A DNA stretch of 64,000 nt from Photobacterium ganghwense (GCF_003025595.1 NZ_PYMI01000001.1:248001-312000); one strand, 5' to 3'; counted from the first letter of the stretch, positions 32,661-42,461 are shown. Translations and numbers: made by a program. Notes: generated by a model not told the origin, from the sequence alone.

Positions 32661-33857
32661 TCAGCCGATAATCCCCATGTCTTTACCGACTTCGATAAAG
32701 GCATCGATAGCTTTATCCAGTTGCTCACGCGAATGCGCGGCAGACATCTGAGTACGAATACGTGCCTGACCTTTTGGTACAACCGGGAATGAGAAGCCGA
32801 TAACGTAAATACCTTTCGCCAGCGCGCGCTCTGCAAACTCTGCAGCGACTTTAGCGTCGCCCAGCATGATTGGAATAATGGCGTGATCTGCGCCTGCCAG
32901 AGTAAAGCCGGCTTCAGTCATACGCGTACGGAAGTGAGCCGCGTTGTCCCATAGCTGATCACGCAGTGAACCGCTTTCTTCCAGCAGATCCAGTACTCGC
33001 AGTGAAGCTGAAACAATCGCAGGGGCCACTGAGTTAGAGAACAGGTACGGACGTGAACGCTGACGCAGCCAGTCAATCACTTCTTTTTTACCAGAGGTGT
33101 AACCGCCTGATGCACCACCCATCGCTTTGCCCAGGGTACCGGTAATGATGTCGATGCGACCCATAACATCGTGGTACTCATGAGTACCGCGACCGTTTGC
33201 GCCCATGAAACCAACAGCGTGAGAATCGTCAACCATGACCAGAGCATCATATTTGTCAGCCAAGTCACAGATAGCAGGCAGGTTAGCAACCACACCGTCC
33301 ATAGAGAAAACACCGTCAGTCACGATCAGCTTATGGCGTGCACCCGCTTCATTAGCCGCGATCAGTTGCTGCTCCAACTCTGCCATATTGTTGTTCGAGT
33401 AGCGGAAACGCATTGCTTTACACAGACGCACACCGTCAATGATAGACGCGTGGTTCAGTGCATCAGAAATAATGGCATCTTCTGCGCCAAGAATGGTCTC
33501 GAACAGACCGGCGTTAGCATCAAAACAAGAGGTGTACAGGATTGTATCTTCCATACCCAGGAAGTCAGACAGCTTGCGCTCAAGCTCTTTGTGAGAATCC
33601 TGCGTACCGCAGATAAAACGAACGGAAGCCATACCGAAACCGTGCGTGTCCATCCCCTCTTTCGCCGCTTCAATCAGCGCCGGGTGGTTAGCCAGACCCA
33701 GGTAGTTGTTCGCACAGAAGTTCAGTACTTCTTCACCGGTGTTGATAGAAACAGCAGCTTTCTGCGCTGAAGTGATGATACGTTCGGATTTGTACAGACC
33801 TTCAGCTTTAACGTCTTCGATTTGCTGATTGATTTGGTCATAAAATGCGGCAGACAT
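32661..33857 (-). CDS. kbl: 2-amino-3-ketobutyrate coenzyme A ligase (glycine C-acetyltransferase)
   Basis: A 398-residue PLP enzyme of the alpha-oxoamine synthase family that cleaves 2-amino-3-oxobutyrate with CoA to glycine and acetyl-CoA. Family marks: [10 protein letters not shown] near the N-terminus, [10 protein letters not shown] (Asp and His that hold PLP) and the PLP-binding Lys in [16 protein letters not shown]. It is the first gene of kbl-tdh. A divergent LysR regulator starts 213 bp away with a 9-bp inverted repeat in the gap. Confidence 0.97.
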   Translation of the reverse strand: MSAAFYDQINQQIEDVKAEGLYKSERIITSAQKAAVSINTGEEVLNFCANNYLGLANHPALIEAAKEGMDTHGFGMASVRFICGTQDSHKELERKLSDFLGMEDTILYTSCFDANAGLFETILGAEDAIISDALNHASIIDGVRLCKAMRFRYSNNNMAELEQQLIAANEAGARHKLIVTDGVFSMDGVVANLPAICDLADKYDALVMVDDSHAVGFMGANGRGTHEYHDVMGRIDIITGTLGKAMGGASGGYTSGKKEVIDWLRQRSRPYLFSNSVAPAIVSASLRVLDLLEESGSLRDQLWDNAAHFRTRMTEAGFTLAGADHAIIPIMLGDAKVAAEFAERALAKGIYVIGFSFPVVPKGQARIRTQMSAAHSREQLDKAIDAFIEVGKDMGIIG

Positions 33858-33910
33858 GATGTTCCTCTCATTATTGGCAAGACACCGCGCAGGCTGCTCC
33901 CGCTTGGTGG

Positions 33911-33935
33911 AAGTAAATAGTATGATTATTTACTT
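33911..33935. promoter_or_regulatory. Inverted repeat between kbl and the LysR gene
   Basis: AAGTAAATA and its reverse complement TATTTACTT are separated by 7 bp. Size, AT-content and position between a LysR-type gene and its divergent neighbour fit a LysR-family operator (T-N11-A type). Confidence 0.5.
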
Positions 33936-34070
33936 TTGCAATATTTCCATTTTTAGATTAGGTGACATACCTGCAAAAATGCTAATTTCACAGGTTACCT
34001 CATGTAACGCCATTCTAATCAAACCCCTTTCAGACTATTATCCCCTCTTCCGGAAAAGGACTCTTGAATT

Positions 34071-34994
34071 ATGGACACAAATACATTAATTGCCCTGATG
34101 TCGGAGCTGGCCGTTTTTAAGATAGTGGTTGATGAGGGAAGTTTTACCGCAGCCGCCCGCAAACTCGGCGTCACTCCGTCAGCCCTGAGCAAACAGCTTT
34201 CTCGTCTGGAGCATACCCTGTCGACCAAGCTGCTCGAACGCACCACCCGTAAACTGGTTATCACAGAGTCCGGTAAAGGTATTTACAATCAATGCTGTAC
34301 GCTAATTGAAGCAACTAAGCAGGTGGTTGAGTTCACCAGTTCGGAGCACACAACCCCATCGGGTTCGTTAACCGTCGCAGCGCCGAAAGCGTTTTTGAGC
34401 ATTGTACTTCAGCCGATGGTGCTGCCGTTTTTAACGAAGTACCCGGACATCGAGCTCAAGCTGAAAGCTCGCGATGGAGAGATTGATCTGATCTCGGAAG
34501 GGATTGATGTGGTTTTCCGTCTGACGGAAAAACCGACCGAAGGGCTGGTTTTAAAGCAAATGGGTAAGGTCAGCCTGAGCTTATGTGGCAGCCCTGACTA
34601 TCTGGCACAACGCGGTACACCCATGCACCCGACAGAGTTACGTCAGCACGACTGCCTGTACCTTGGCGAAACCCCCACCGATCATATTTGGGAGTTTGTT
34701 AAAGAAAATGAATCCCACACGGTCGCCGTGACAGGACGCTACGCCGTTAACCACTCCCAGATGCGCCTGCGTGGTGTTATGGACGGACTGGGAATCGGCA
34801 TCTTTCCGGATTTTGTCATCAAAAAAGCACTGGAAGAAGGCAGCGTGAAACAGGTGCTGGCAGACTGGACAATTAAAGGCAACTATCAAGGTGACATTGC
34901 CCTGCAATTTGCGCAAACCAAATTCATGCCGGCTCGCCTGCGGGTGTTTATTGACTATGTGTCAGAACACCTGTCCAAATACACGGTGTCCTAA
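34071..34994 (+). CDS. LysR-family transcriptional regulator
   Basis: A 307-residue regulator. The N-terminal winged HTH reads ELAVFKIVVDEGSFTAAARKLGVTPSALSKQLSRLEHTLSTKLLERTTRKL. A periplasmic-binding-protein-like effector domain follows from about residue 95 (GSLTVAAPKAFLSIVLQPMVLPFLTKYPDIELKL). It belongs to the CrgA-like subgroup by its RTTRKLVITESG pattern. It is divergent from kbl-tdh and may regulate it, but its effector is unknown. A terminator follows at 35110. Confidence 0.9.
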   Translation: MDTNTLIALMSELAVFKIVVDEGSFTAAARKLGVTPSALSKQLSRLEHTLSTKLLERTTRKLVITESGKGIYNQCCTLIEATKQVVEFTSSEHTTPSGSLTVAAPKAFLSIVLQPMVLPFLTKYPDIELKLKARDGEIDLISEGIDVVFRLTEKPTEGLVLKQMGKVSLSLCGSPDYLAQRGTPMHPTELRQHDCLYLGETPTDHIWEFVKENESHTVAVTGRYAVNHSQMRLRGVMDGLGIGIFPDFVIKKALEEGSVKQVLADWTIKGNYQGDIALQFAQTKFMPARLRVFIDYVSEHLSKYTVS

Positions 34995-35365
34995 ATTTAT
35001 ACCTCCGCCTCTTCTTGCTTTTGCCATTGGGCACGTTTTCGAACAGCTCACAAAGTGATTCAGAGGGAAGATTAGCGGCGCAGTGTTAACACTGCGCCCT
35101 TGCCTATTCAAGCCGGAGTGACTCCGGCTTTTTTACCACCTTGGTGTTCTATACTGAGACACAACACTCAGATTTCTTCGCTGCAGGCGATTTAAGACGA
35201 TCAACCAACAATTATTTGCGTAAGACACTCAGACCGTTTCTTATCGTTGATCCAATCCGACAGGCGCGTCGTTAGATATTGGCAATGGCACAACGGCCAT
35301 AACCCGCTTCAGACCGTGATTGACTAAGCCACTCTCCATACTCAGTCAACGGCGGAGGGAGAACG
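34995..35365. other. 371-bp gap: palindrome and terminator
   Basis: A perfect 22-bp palindrome lies at 35077-35098 (arm GGCGCAGTGTT, no spacer). A terminator hairpin follows at 35110. Nothing else is evident up to the next gene apart from a GGCGGAGGGAG sequence at 35350 that may serve as its ribosome site. Confidence 0.6.
35110..35134 (+). terminator. Terminator after the LysR gene
   Basis: AAGCCGGAGT-G-ACTCCGGCTT is a near-perfect stem with a tiny loop, followed by six T. It lies 116 bp after the regulator stop. Confidence 0.75.
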
Positions 35366-35818
35366 ATGATGAAGATTTGTGTTCAATGGCTGATGATCCT
35401 CCTTCTCATGGCCGGATCACCGCTACTGCTCGCCTACCCTTACGGATCCATTCACTGGAATCACCGAACCATTCTGTACTTTGCACCTGAAAAAGATCAG
35501 CACGTCGACAGCTTCCTCAAAGAATCTCTGATGAATGATTGCCTGCTCAAAGAGCGGGACATCATGGTATTTGTTATGACGAAAGACGGCTTTAACCAAC
35601 CTGGCGATCTTCTCAGCCCAGAAGAAGTACGCCGCCTGACCCTCAAATACAACATTGATGAAAGCAGCCATACCGCCATTCTGATTGGTAAAGACGGTAA
35701 AGAAAAATACCGTTGGCGCGATACCACCAATTGGCAGTATCTGACCCAGCTGATAGACAGCATGCCGCTGCGAAAAGAAGAAATCGCCGCCCAGACCAGC
35801 AGCCCCTGCTCCATTTAA
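35366..35818 (+). CDS. Exported DUF4174 protein
   Basis: A 150-residue protein with a Sec signal (MMKICVQWLMILLLMAGSPLLLAYP) and a thioredoxin-fold-like DUF4174 domain: WNHRTILYFAPEKDQHVDSFLKESL, RDIMVFVMTKDG and SHTAILIGKDGKEKYRW. No CxxC is present, so it is not a redox thioredoxin; DUF4174 proteins are periplasmic and of unknown function. A GGCGGAGGGAGAACG ribosome site precedes the start. Confidence 0.8.
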   Translation: MMKICVQWLMILLLMAGSPLLLAYPYGSIHWNHRTILYFAPEKDQHVDSFLKESLMNDCLLKERDIMVFVMTKDGFNQPGDLLSPEEVRRLTLKYNIDESSHTAILIGKDGKEKYRWRDTTNWQYLTQLIDSMPLRKEEIAAQTSSPCSI

Positions 35819-36047
35819 CTTAAAGATGGGGAGTGGCTTCATCAAAGTATGTCGTTCAAATCGAACCTTATTTTTCTCATCGACACACAGGTCAAATCCG
35901 CAAGCGTACATTTTTAATGTGCTGCAACAGACTGTTATTACAGCTACGCCCCGCACTACGCCTCCAAAAATTGAGGCAGGAGGATTTTATTTACCTGCAA
36001 AACCAGTAAGGTAGATCAACACTTCCATACAGGGGGCTATTAGTACA

Positions 36048-37931
36048 ATGATGAATACGCCTTTTCTTTTCCACGGACAGGATCCATCGTGGATTGAAGT
36101 CACCGAACAGACTCTGAACCTTACACTGGTCAGCGATGCTGACACGCCAATTACCGCCATTTTTATTCGCTGCGAACCCGACAATGAAGAACGTCTTGTC
36201 GATATGGAGCGTGGCCAGCAGATGGGAAAACGGCAATTCTGGCACGGTCAAATTCCGCTGAATCAAGATAAAACCATGACGCATTACTGCTTTAAAGTCA
36301 TGCAGAACAGCCGTCAGTGGTGGTTACATGCGCAGGGCATCAGCCCGCGAATGCCGAGCCGCCATCAGCATTTTAAATACAACCGACAAGATCACCCTCC
36401 GGGCTGGGTGAAACAGCAAGTGTTTTACCAGATCTTCCCGGATCGATTCTGCAACGGCGATCCGACAATCAGTGTTCAGGATCAGGAATATTGCCTGAGA
36501 GGGGATCAACTGCCTGTTATCGCCAAACAGTGGGGAGACGCGGTATCCGGCCATGACAATAATGAAGAGTGCGACAACCGCAACGGTGCCAGTGAGTTTT
36601 ATGGTGGCGATCTGCAAGGCATTCACTCCAAGCTGGATTACCTGGCTCAACTCGGCGTCACCACGCTCTATCTGAACCCGATTTTTAGTGCCCCCAGCAA
36701 CCATAAGTACGACACCACCGACTATCTGCGAATTGATCCGCACTTAGGTACGAATACACAGTTTGCCGAACTAGTGGCAGATATTCATCGCCGTGATATG
36801 AAAATCATCCTTGATGCGGTATTTAACCACACCTCGGTTGATCATCCGTGGTTTGATAAATACGGCAGACAAACGTCTACGCCAGGTGCTTACAATCATC
36901 CGGGTTCTCCGTATCGGGACTATTACCAGTTTGACGGCGCCACCAACCAGTACATCGGCTGGAACGGCATCGATACCCTGCCCAAGCTGAATTTCTCCAA
37001 TCCGGAAGTTCAGAACTACCTTTACGCAGGTGACAACGCCGTTATCAAAACCTGGCTGCGGCCACCTTACAATATTGATGGCTGGCGATTTGATGTCATT
37101 CATATGTTGGGTGAAGGAGCCGGAGCAAAAAACAATGCCCATTACGTGAAAGCCTTTCGCGAGGCGGCGAAATCAGTAAATCCGGACTGCCTGATTCTCG
37201 GCGAACACTTCTTTGAAGCGACCCAATGGTTGCAGGGCGATCAGGAAGATGCGGCAATGAACTATTTCGGATTCGCCCACCCGGTGCGGGCCTTCTTTGC
37301 CCATAAAGATATTGCCTATCACAACTGCCAGATTGACGCCGAAGAACTGATCGCCTGGCTGGATGAAGCTCGGGCACAAATTCCGTGGCAGAACCAGTTG
37401 GCGCAGCTGAACCAGCTCGACAGCCATGACACCATGCGTTTTTTCACCCTGCTTGATGGCGATGAAGCCACCATGCAACTGGCACTGCTGATGCTGTTTG
37501 CGTACGTCGGTACACCGTGCCTGTATTACGGTACTGAAGTCGGGATGGAAGGCGGGATGGATCCGGATAACCGCCGTTGCTTCCCATGGGATAGCATTAC
37601 CCAGCCAACCGAAAAAATCAGCAATACCTTTCAATATGTCCGTCAGCTTATTGAGCTGAGGAAGACGCGTCCGTCTTTACAGGCAGGTAGCTTGCAGTGG
37701 CTACATGGACAGAATAATGCGCTGGCTTTTTCTCGCTCAACAGAGCAAGAAACCACACTTTGTTTAATCAACAACAGCGACCATGCGGCGACCTTTACCC
37801 TGCCTCTGTGGCAGGTAGGCATAGAGGAAGGGACACTGACCGATCTGCTGACCGGGGATGAATGGAGTTGCAAACATGGCGAGCTGTCTCTGACGCTGGC
37901 GGGGAAAGAAGGTGTGCTGCTGAGTCACTGA
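36048..37931 (+). CDS. malZ: Maltodextrin glucosidase (GH13, MalZ-like)
   Basis: A 627-residue alpha-amylase family enzyme that removes glucose from the reducing end of maltodextrins in the cytoplasm. An N-terminal beta-sandwich domain (about residues 1-115) precedes the GH13 barrel: DAVFNHTSVDHPW (region I), GWRFDVIHM with the nucleophile Asp (region II), GEHFFE with the acid/base Glu (region III) and LDSHDTMR (region IV). No signal peptide. No other mal gene is adjacent. It shares a convergent terminator with the histidine kinase gene. Confidence 0.93.
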   Translation: MMNTPFLFHGQDPSWIEVTEQTLNLTLVSDADTPITAIFIRCEPDNEERLVDMERGQQMGKRQFWHGQIPLNQDKTMTHYCFKVMQNSRQWWLHAQGISPRMPSRHQHFKYNRQDHPPGWVKQQVFYQIFPDRFCNGDPTISVQDQEYCLRGDQLPVIAKQWGDAVSGHDNNEECDNRNGASEFYGGDLQGIHSKLDYLAQLGVTTLYLNPIFSAPSNHKYDTTDYLRIDPHLGTNTQFAELVADIHRRDMKIILDAVFNHTSVDHPWFDKYGRQTSTPGAYNHPGSPYRDYYQFDGATNQYIGWNGIDTLPKLNFSNPEVQNYLYAGDNAVIKTWLRPPYNIDGWRFDVIHMLGEGAGAKNNAHYVKAFREAAKSVNPDCLILGEHFFEATQWLQGDQEDAAMNYFGFAHPVRAFFAHKDIAYHNCQIDAEELIAWLDEARAQIPWQNQLAQLNQLDSHDTMRFFTLLDGDEATMQLALLMLFAYVGTPCLYYGTEVGMEGGMDPDNRRCFPWDSITQPTEKISNTFQYVRQLIELRKTRPSLQAGSLQWLHGQNNALAFSRSTEQETTLCLINNSDHAATFTLPLWQVGIEEGTLTDLLTGDEWSCKHGELSLTLAGKEGVLLSH

Positions 37932-37969
37932 ATCTGACCGAAACGTCATTCAAAACAGATGAATAAAGA

Positions 37970-37999
37970 ACAGGAGCCTGATGGTTCCTGTTTTATTTT
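37970..37999 (+). terminator. Convergent terminator between malZ and the histidine kinase gene
   Basis: ACAGGAGCC-TGAT-GGTTCCTGT, a 9-bp stem with one G-T pair, is followed by TTTTATTTT. The minus-strand side has a weaker T-rich tail (GTTCTTTATTC). Confidence 0.7.
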
Positions 38000-40326
38000 G
38001 GCTGCTTTGCCTCTAGTACCGTCCACAGCGCCTGAAACAGTTCAGTTTTAAAGACGGGCTTGGTGACAAAATCGTTCATCCCGGCATTCAGGCAACGTTG
38101 TCGCTCAGTCTCCGAAACATTAGCTGTCAGCGCCACAACGGGAAGTTGATTGCTACCGTAGTATCGCCTGATGGCAGCCGTGGCCTCGATACCGTTCATC
38201 TGCGGCATCTGGCAGTCCATCAACACCACATCCGGTTGGTCGGCCTTCACGGCAGCCACCGCTTGCCGCCCGTCATCAGCAAATCTAATGCGGCTCATCC
38301 CCATCGACACCAGCAGGGCTTTTACTAACAGCTGGTTCACCTTGCTGTCGTCTGCCACCAGAACAGAGCACGCCTTAAACCGGGATAAATCACATGTCCG
38401 GAATGCCTCTTCAACAGGGAGGGTTCCCTGCGTGGCCTGATTCGCCGTCAGCGTCAGACAACATTCCACGCCTTTGCCTTTACTGCTGTTCAAGCGCAAC
38501 CTGGCACCCATCAGCTTCGCAAGTCGACTGGCAATGGTCAGCCCGAGGCCAAGACCACCATAATGTTCTGCCACTGCAGCATCGGCCTGTATAAAAGGAC
38601 GAAACACCGCCTGTAGACGATTGACAGGAATCCCTCCCCCGGAATCCTGAATGCGAATATCGATATCAACATAGGACAGCGGCACGCGTTCACTGACGGA
38701 ACGGTCACCTTCCGGCTCGCCATTTTGTAACAATACTGCCGCTTGAGGTGTTAACGTCACACTCACCCTGATCTCACCGTCATCGGTAAACTTCACCGCA
38801 TTATCCAGCAAGCAGCCAATGATTTTTTGCAGATGCTGGGTATCAAGCATGACGGGCAGATTAGCATCAGACGGAAGCCTGACATCCAGCCGAAGCCGCT
38901 TCTCTGTCGCGCGAGCAGTAATGTTATCGACACACTGCCTAACCAGTTGCGACACCCGCACGCACTGCATCTCGGTCACCACATCACCTTGCTCCAACCG
39001 AAGATAATCCAGCAAACCCTCGATCGAATGATTCAGTGTCAACGCGGCCTGTTTAATAAACGCGGTCTGCTCCAGCATCGGTGACACAGTTTCTACTGTT
39101 GACGCTGGTGTTGGCGCTGCTATTTCCGCCTCTTTTGCCGCTGGTAGAATTTCATCTTTATGGCTTTTCGCTTTTGCTACGTCACTTGCCTCTTTATCTA
39201 TTCCTTTATTTCTTCCTTTATCTCCTCCTTTATATAGCGGCTTATCAGACAAAGCATGCTCATGTTCAAGGCATTGCACAAAGCCCAGAATGCCATTTAA
39301 CGGCGTACAGAGCTCATGACTAACATTCGCCCATATATCAGGATATTGTTTCAATTGGGATGATACCGAGGAATCGAACGTTGATGGTGCTGGTTGCCGA
39401 CAATCGCGAAGTTCTTCTGTTAACTGTTCGGTCATTGCCAAACCCGTTTCAAGCAGGCGTCGGGACTCCTGAGATTGCCTGTGAAGCCAGCGGTAGAGAA
39501 TCACAAAAGCGGCACTAAGGCTCATCAGATAGATCACCAGCAGAGGCAGTGCTTTGCTGAAGGCGCTAAACCACATTACCGCAATACAGTAGTCAACCTG
39601 ATACACCATCGACTTTTGAGGCGGGTCCCCCAGGCTCCCCGTAATATTGAGGGTCCACAATGGATACCCTTTCACCGAAGGGCAACACACAGAAGAGCAA
39701 AGCTGTGATTCACCAAGCTCTGATGCTTCAAGTTCTGTTGCTTCAAGTGCTGATACAGCAATCTCTGATGTACAAAGCCCTGAAGAACAAATTGCCTCCT
39801 CGCTTTGCCGGTGCGCCAGACGCGTACCGATAACCTCTACGCTGTTAACCTTATTATCCCCGGATAGAGTGACAACCAACCGGGTAATGTTGTCGTCATG
39901 CTTAAACAATTGCTCAACCAAGGCCTCAGCGTGCTTCAGGGTGAACGCCTCTTCCTTCAATCGGTCATCCGTCATGTACGGCATACCGGTTTTTGAGGGT
40001 GTTTCTGTTTTAGCAAACACGTCGGTGTCGACAGGCATAACCGGATGATCAACCCCACCCGCTTTGCCCGGCGCCTTCGCTCTGACATAGGCAGACCGCT
40101 CAGCACCGAGCGGCTGAGCCATACTCATCGCCAGTTGAACTGACTGTTCCGCTCTCAGCACCGTCAGCTTCGTGACGTAGAGCACCACCATCAGCAGGCT
40201 CATTACCATCACAAAGCTATAAATCATCACGATCACTCGTCCCAGCCTATGCTGTAGCCCAAATTGAGTTCGCCATGGGCGGCAAGTCGGCCTAAACCGG
40301 GAATGATCTGAACCAGAATGCACCAT
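37993..40326 (-). CDS. Hybrid sensor histidine kinase/response regulator
   Basis: A 777-residue membrane kinase. Two transmembrane segments (about residues 31-54 and 257-279) enclose a ~200-residue periplasmic sensor region. The phospho-acceptor is His337 (ANVSHELCTPLNGILGF), the ATP domain has the N box with Asn509, G1 DSGGGIP (561-567) and G2 GGLGLGL (590-596), and a receiver domain carries Asp704 (VVLMDCQMP) and Lys757. Two odd insertions stand out: a five-residue repeat at about 180-212 and a charged ~55-residue stretch (about 357-415) inside the two-helix DHp domain, both encoded by short tandem DNA repeats. No HPt domain or cognate regulator is nearby. Confidence 0.92.
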   Translation of the reverse strand: MVHSGSDHSRFRPTCRPWRTQFGLQHRLGRVIVMIYSFVMVMSLLMVVLYVTKLTVLRAEQSVQLAMSMAQPLGAERSAYVRAKAPGKAGGVDHPVMPVDTDVFAKTETPSKTGMPYMTDDRLKEEAFTLKHAEALVEQLFKHDDNITRLVVTLSGDNKVNSVEVIGTRLAHRQSEEAICSSGLCTSEIAVSALEATELEASELGESQLCSSVCCPSVKGYPLWTLNITGSLGDPPQKSMVYQVDYCIAVMWFSAFSKALPLLVIYLMSLSAAFVILYRWLHRQSQESRRLLETGLAMTEQLTEELRDCRQPAPSTFDSSVSSQLKQYPDIWANVSHELCTPLNGILGFVQCLEHEHALSDKPLYKGGDKGRNKGIDKEASDVAKAKSHKDEILPAAKEAEIAAPTPASTVETVSPMLEQTAFIKQAALTLNHSIEGLLDYLRLEQGDVVTEMQCVRVSQLVRQCVDNITARATEKRLRLDVRLPSDANLPVMLDTQHLQKIIGCLLDNAVKFTDDGEIRVSVTLTPQAAVLLQNGEPEGDRSVSERVPLSYVDIDIRIQDSGGGIPVNRLQAVFRPFIQADAAVAEHYGGLGLGLTIASRLAKLMGARLRLNSSKGKGVECCLTLTANQATQGTLPVEEAFRTCDLSRFKACSVLVADDSKVNQLLVKALLVSMGMSRIRFADDGRQAVAAVKADQPDVVLMDCQMPQMNGIEATAAIRRYYGSNQLPVVALTANVSETERQRCLNAGMNDFVTKPVFKTELFQALWTVLEAKQPK
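39191..39238. repeat. 12-bp tandem repeat inside the kinase DHp domain
   Basis: About four degenerate copies of a CCTTTATYTYYT unit with a period of 12 bp. On the coding strand they give KGGD-KGRN-KGID-KEAS, a basic four-residue repeat between the two DHp helices. Confidence 0.7.
39714..39788. repeat. 15-bp tandem repeat inside the kinase sensor region
   Basis: Five degenerate copies of a CAAGYTCTGATGCTT-like unit with period 15 at 39714, 39729, 39744, 39759 and 39774. On the coding strand they give a five-residue repeat with a hydrophobic residue at every fifth position (AVSAL-EATEL-EASEL-GESQL). Confidence 0.75.
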
Positions 40327-40945
40327 TGAGCTTCCTCATCACACATTCGGTGTTCCGCAGGCTGAGTTCTAAGTCGCAGGCACTGAGCCATCACAACCCA
40401 GTCACCAATACCCAACCATCAGGATTCCGAATGATACAGTTGCCACCTAACGCCTATCGCCTGTTGCTTGTGCTTGTGCTTGCTAGGCACATGCAACAAC
40501 CACTAGACTTGCGAAGGGACGACTGTTTGAACGTTAAAAATGAAGGAGCAAAAAATCTGCCAACTTTGGGTAGGAAATAACCAATTGATTTTTAATGAGG
40601 TCTTTAAGGAAAAATCAGAGGGACAGCCTTAAAGCGGCGTATTACCGGATTCTGGATGCAAATTGAAAAGAATTTACTCAAAAAGCGGTGATATTTCATT
40701 CGCTAATTATCTGCTAAAAAAAAGTGCTCGGTAAGTTAAATGTGTTACATAGACGTTCACTCAAAGTTTGCGCACCATCACCTTTTATCACCGTTTTAGA
40801 TCACATTTATAAATCATTAATTTTACTAGGATAAAAACGACGCAAACGTTACACTTCCCGCCATCAAAAATCATAACAATAACATCACAAGCCGAAAATA
40901 ACGGTTTTACCTCTATCTTCCCTAAGTGAAAGGTCCAAACGAAAG
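40327..40945. other. 619-bp region upstream of gap
   Basis: No credible gene. The 250 bp nearest to gap are AT-rich and must contain its promoter. ATCACATTT near 40801 could be half of a CRP site, but no convincing second half is present. I see no riboswitch or hairpin of note. Confidence 0.45.
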
Positions 40946-42391
40946 ATGAGTCCAGAAAAATACCTGCTAGACTGGCAAACCAGCCAAACCGACGCCGAAA
41001 CCATCGCTCCACTGCTAGGTCAGCTATATCGCCAAAAAGGTGTAGAAGTGCTGCTATTTGGTCGTCAGGTAGTTAACACTTCAGTGATTGATCTAATCAA
41101 ATCACACCGTCTGGCCCGCCGTTACACCGGCTGCGAAGTTTCACCGACTCAAACCCTGCCTTTAATCCAAGCGCTGACTGAACTGGATCTCTCTCCTTGT
41201 CGTATCGATGTCGGCCAACTTGCCGCGACATACTGGAAAACTAACAACGACGAAAGCAATATTCAGGACTTCCTGCAAACTGCACTGATTGAATCCATCA
41301 ACAGCACGCAGTCTGTCGAAGCTCGTGACGTTGTTCTGTACGGCTTTGGTCGTATCGGCCGTCTGCTTGCTCGCCTGCTTATCGAGAAAAGCGGCCAGGG
41401 TTACCCTCTGCGCCTGAAAGCTATCGTTGTTCGTGGCGGTAAAGGTGGTGACCTGGAAAAACGTGCCAGCCTGCTGCGTCGTGACTCAGTACACGGCCAA
41501 TTCAATGGCAGCATCACTGTTGACGAAGAGCGCAAAGCCATCATCGTTAACGGTAACTACATCCAGGTTATTTACGCGAACAGCCCTGCTGATGTTGATT
41601 ACACCACTTACGGCATCAACAACGCACTGGTTGTTGATAACACCGGTATCTGGCGTGACAGCGAAGGTCTGAGCCAGCACCTGGCTTCCCCTGGCGCAGC
41701 GAAAGTTCTGCTGACCGCTCCAGGTAAAGGCGATATTAAGAACGTTGTATTTGGTGTGAACGAATCTGTGATTCTGGAAAATGACACCATCATCTCAGCC
41801 GCTAGCTGTACAACTAACGCCATTACGCCAGTACTGAAAGCGATTAACGACAAGTACGGCATTGACTCTGGTCACATCGAGACTGTTCACTCATACACTA
41901 ACGACCAGAACCTGATCGATAACTTCCACAGCGGCGAGCGTCGTGGTCGTTCTGCATCACTGAACATGGTTCTGACTTCAACAGGTGCTGCGAAAGCTGT
42001 AGCTAAAGCGCTACCTGAACTGAGTGGTAAGCTGACTGGTAACGCAATCCGCGTACCGACACCAAACGTGTCTATGGCCGTTGCTAACCTGAACCTAAAC
42101 TCAGAAGCTGAGAAAGACGAGCTGAACACATACCTGCGTGAGATGGCGCTGAACTCACCGCTTTCTGGTCAGATTGATTACACGCAATCAACTGAAATCG
42201 TATCCAGCGACATCGTAGGCTCACGCCACGCGGGTGTTGTTGACGGTGCAGCAACTATCGCTCAAGGAAAACGTTGCGTACTGTACATCTGGTACGATAA
42301 CGAATTCGGCTACAGCTGCCAGGTTGTTCACTGTATGGAACAAATGATGGGTGTTCGTTACAAAACTTACCCAGAATTTGCTAAGAAATAA
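40946..42391 (+). CDS. gap: Glyceraldehyde-3-phosphate dehydrogenase with N-terminal extension
   Basis: A 481-residue NAD-dependent enzyme that converts glyceraldehyde 3-phosphate to 1,3-bisphosphoglycerate, or the reverse in gluconeogenesis. The Rossmann motif is GFGRIGR (133-139) and the active Cys288 is in SAASCTTN. About 125 residues precede the standard GAPDH fold; long-form GAPDHs of this kind are known in Vibrionaceae and relatives beside a normal ~331-residue copy. The codon use looks like that of a highly expressed gene. The ATG follows AAAGATG rather than a strong ribosome site. A terminator follows. Confidence 0.93.
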   Translation: MSPEKYLLDWQTSQTDAETIAPLLGQLYRQKGVEVLLFGRQVVNTSVIDLIKSHRLARRYTGCEVSPTQTLPLIQALTELDLSPCRIDVGQLAATYWKTNNDESNIQDFLQTALIESINSTQSVEARDVVLYGFGRIGRLLARLLIEKSGQGYPLRLKAIVVRGGKGGDLEKRASLLRRDSVHGQFNGSITVDEERKAIIVNGNYIQVIYANSPADVDYTTYGINNALVVDNTGIWRDSEGLSQHLASPGAAKVLLTAPGKGDIKNVVFGVNESVILENDTIISAASCTTNAITPVLKAINDKYGIDSGHIETVHSYTNDQNLIDNFHSGERRGRSASLNMVLTSTGAAKAVAKALPELSGKLTGNAIRVPTPNVSMAVANLNLNSEAEKDELNTYLREMALNSPLSGQIDYTQSTEIVSSDIVGSRHAGVVDGAATIAQGKRCVLYIWYDNEFGYSCQVVHCMEQMMGVRYKTYPEFAKK

Positions 42392-42431
42392 GCCCTACAC
42401 ATAATAATAACACTGTTGTACTTTTGAATTT

Positions 42432-42461
42432 GCCGCCATGTTTCCTGGCGGCTTTTCTTTA
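42432..42461 (+). terminator. Terminator after gap
   Basis: A perfect GCCGCC-ATGTTTCCT-GGCGGC hairpin followed by TTTTCTTTAT, 40 bp after the gap stop. Confidence 0.75.
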
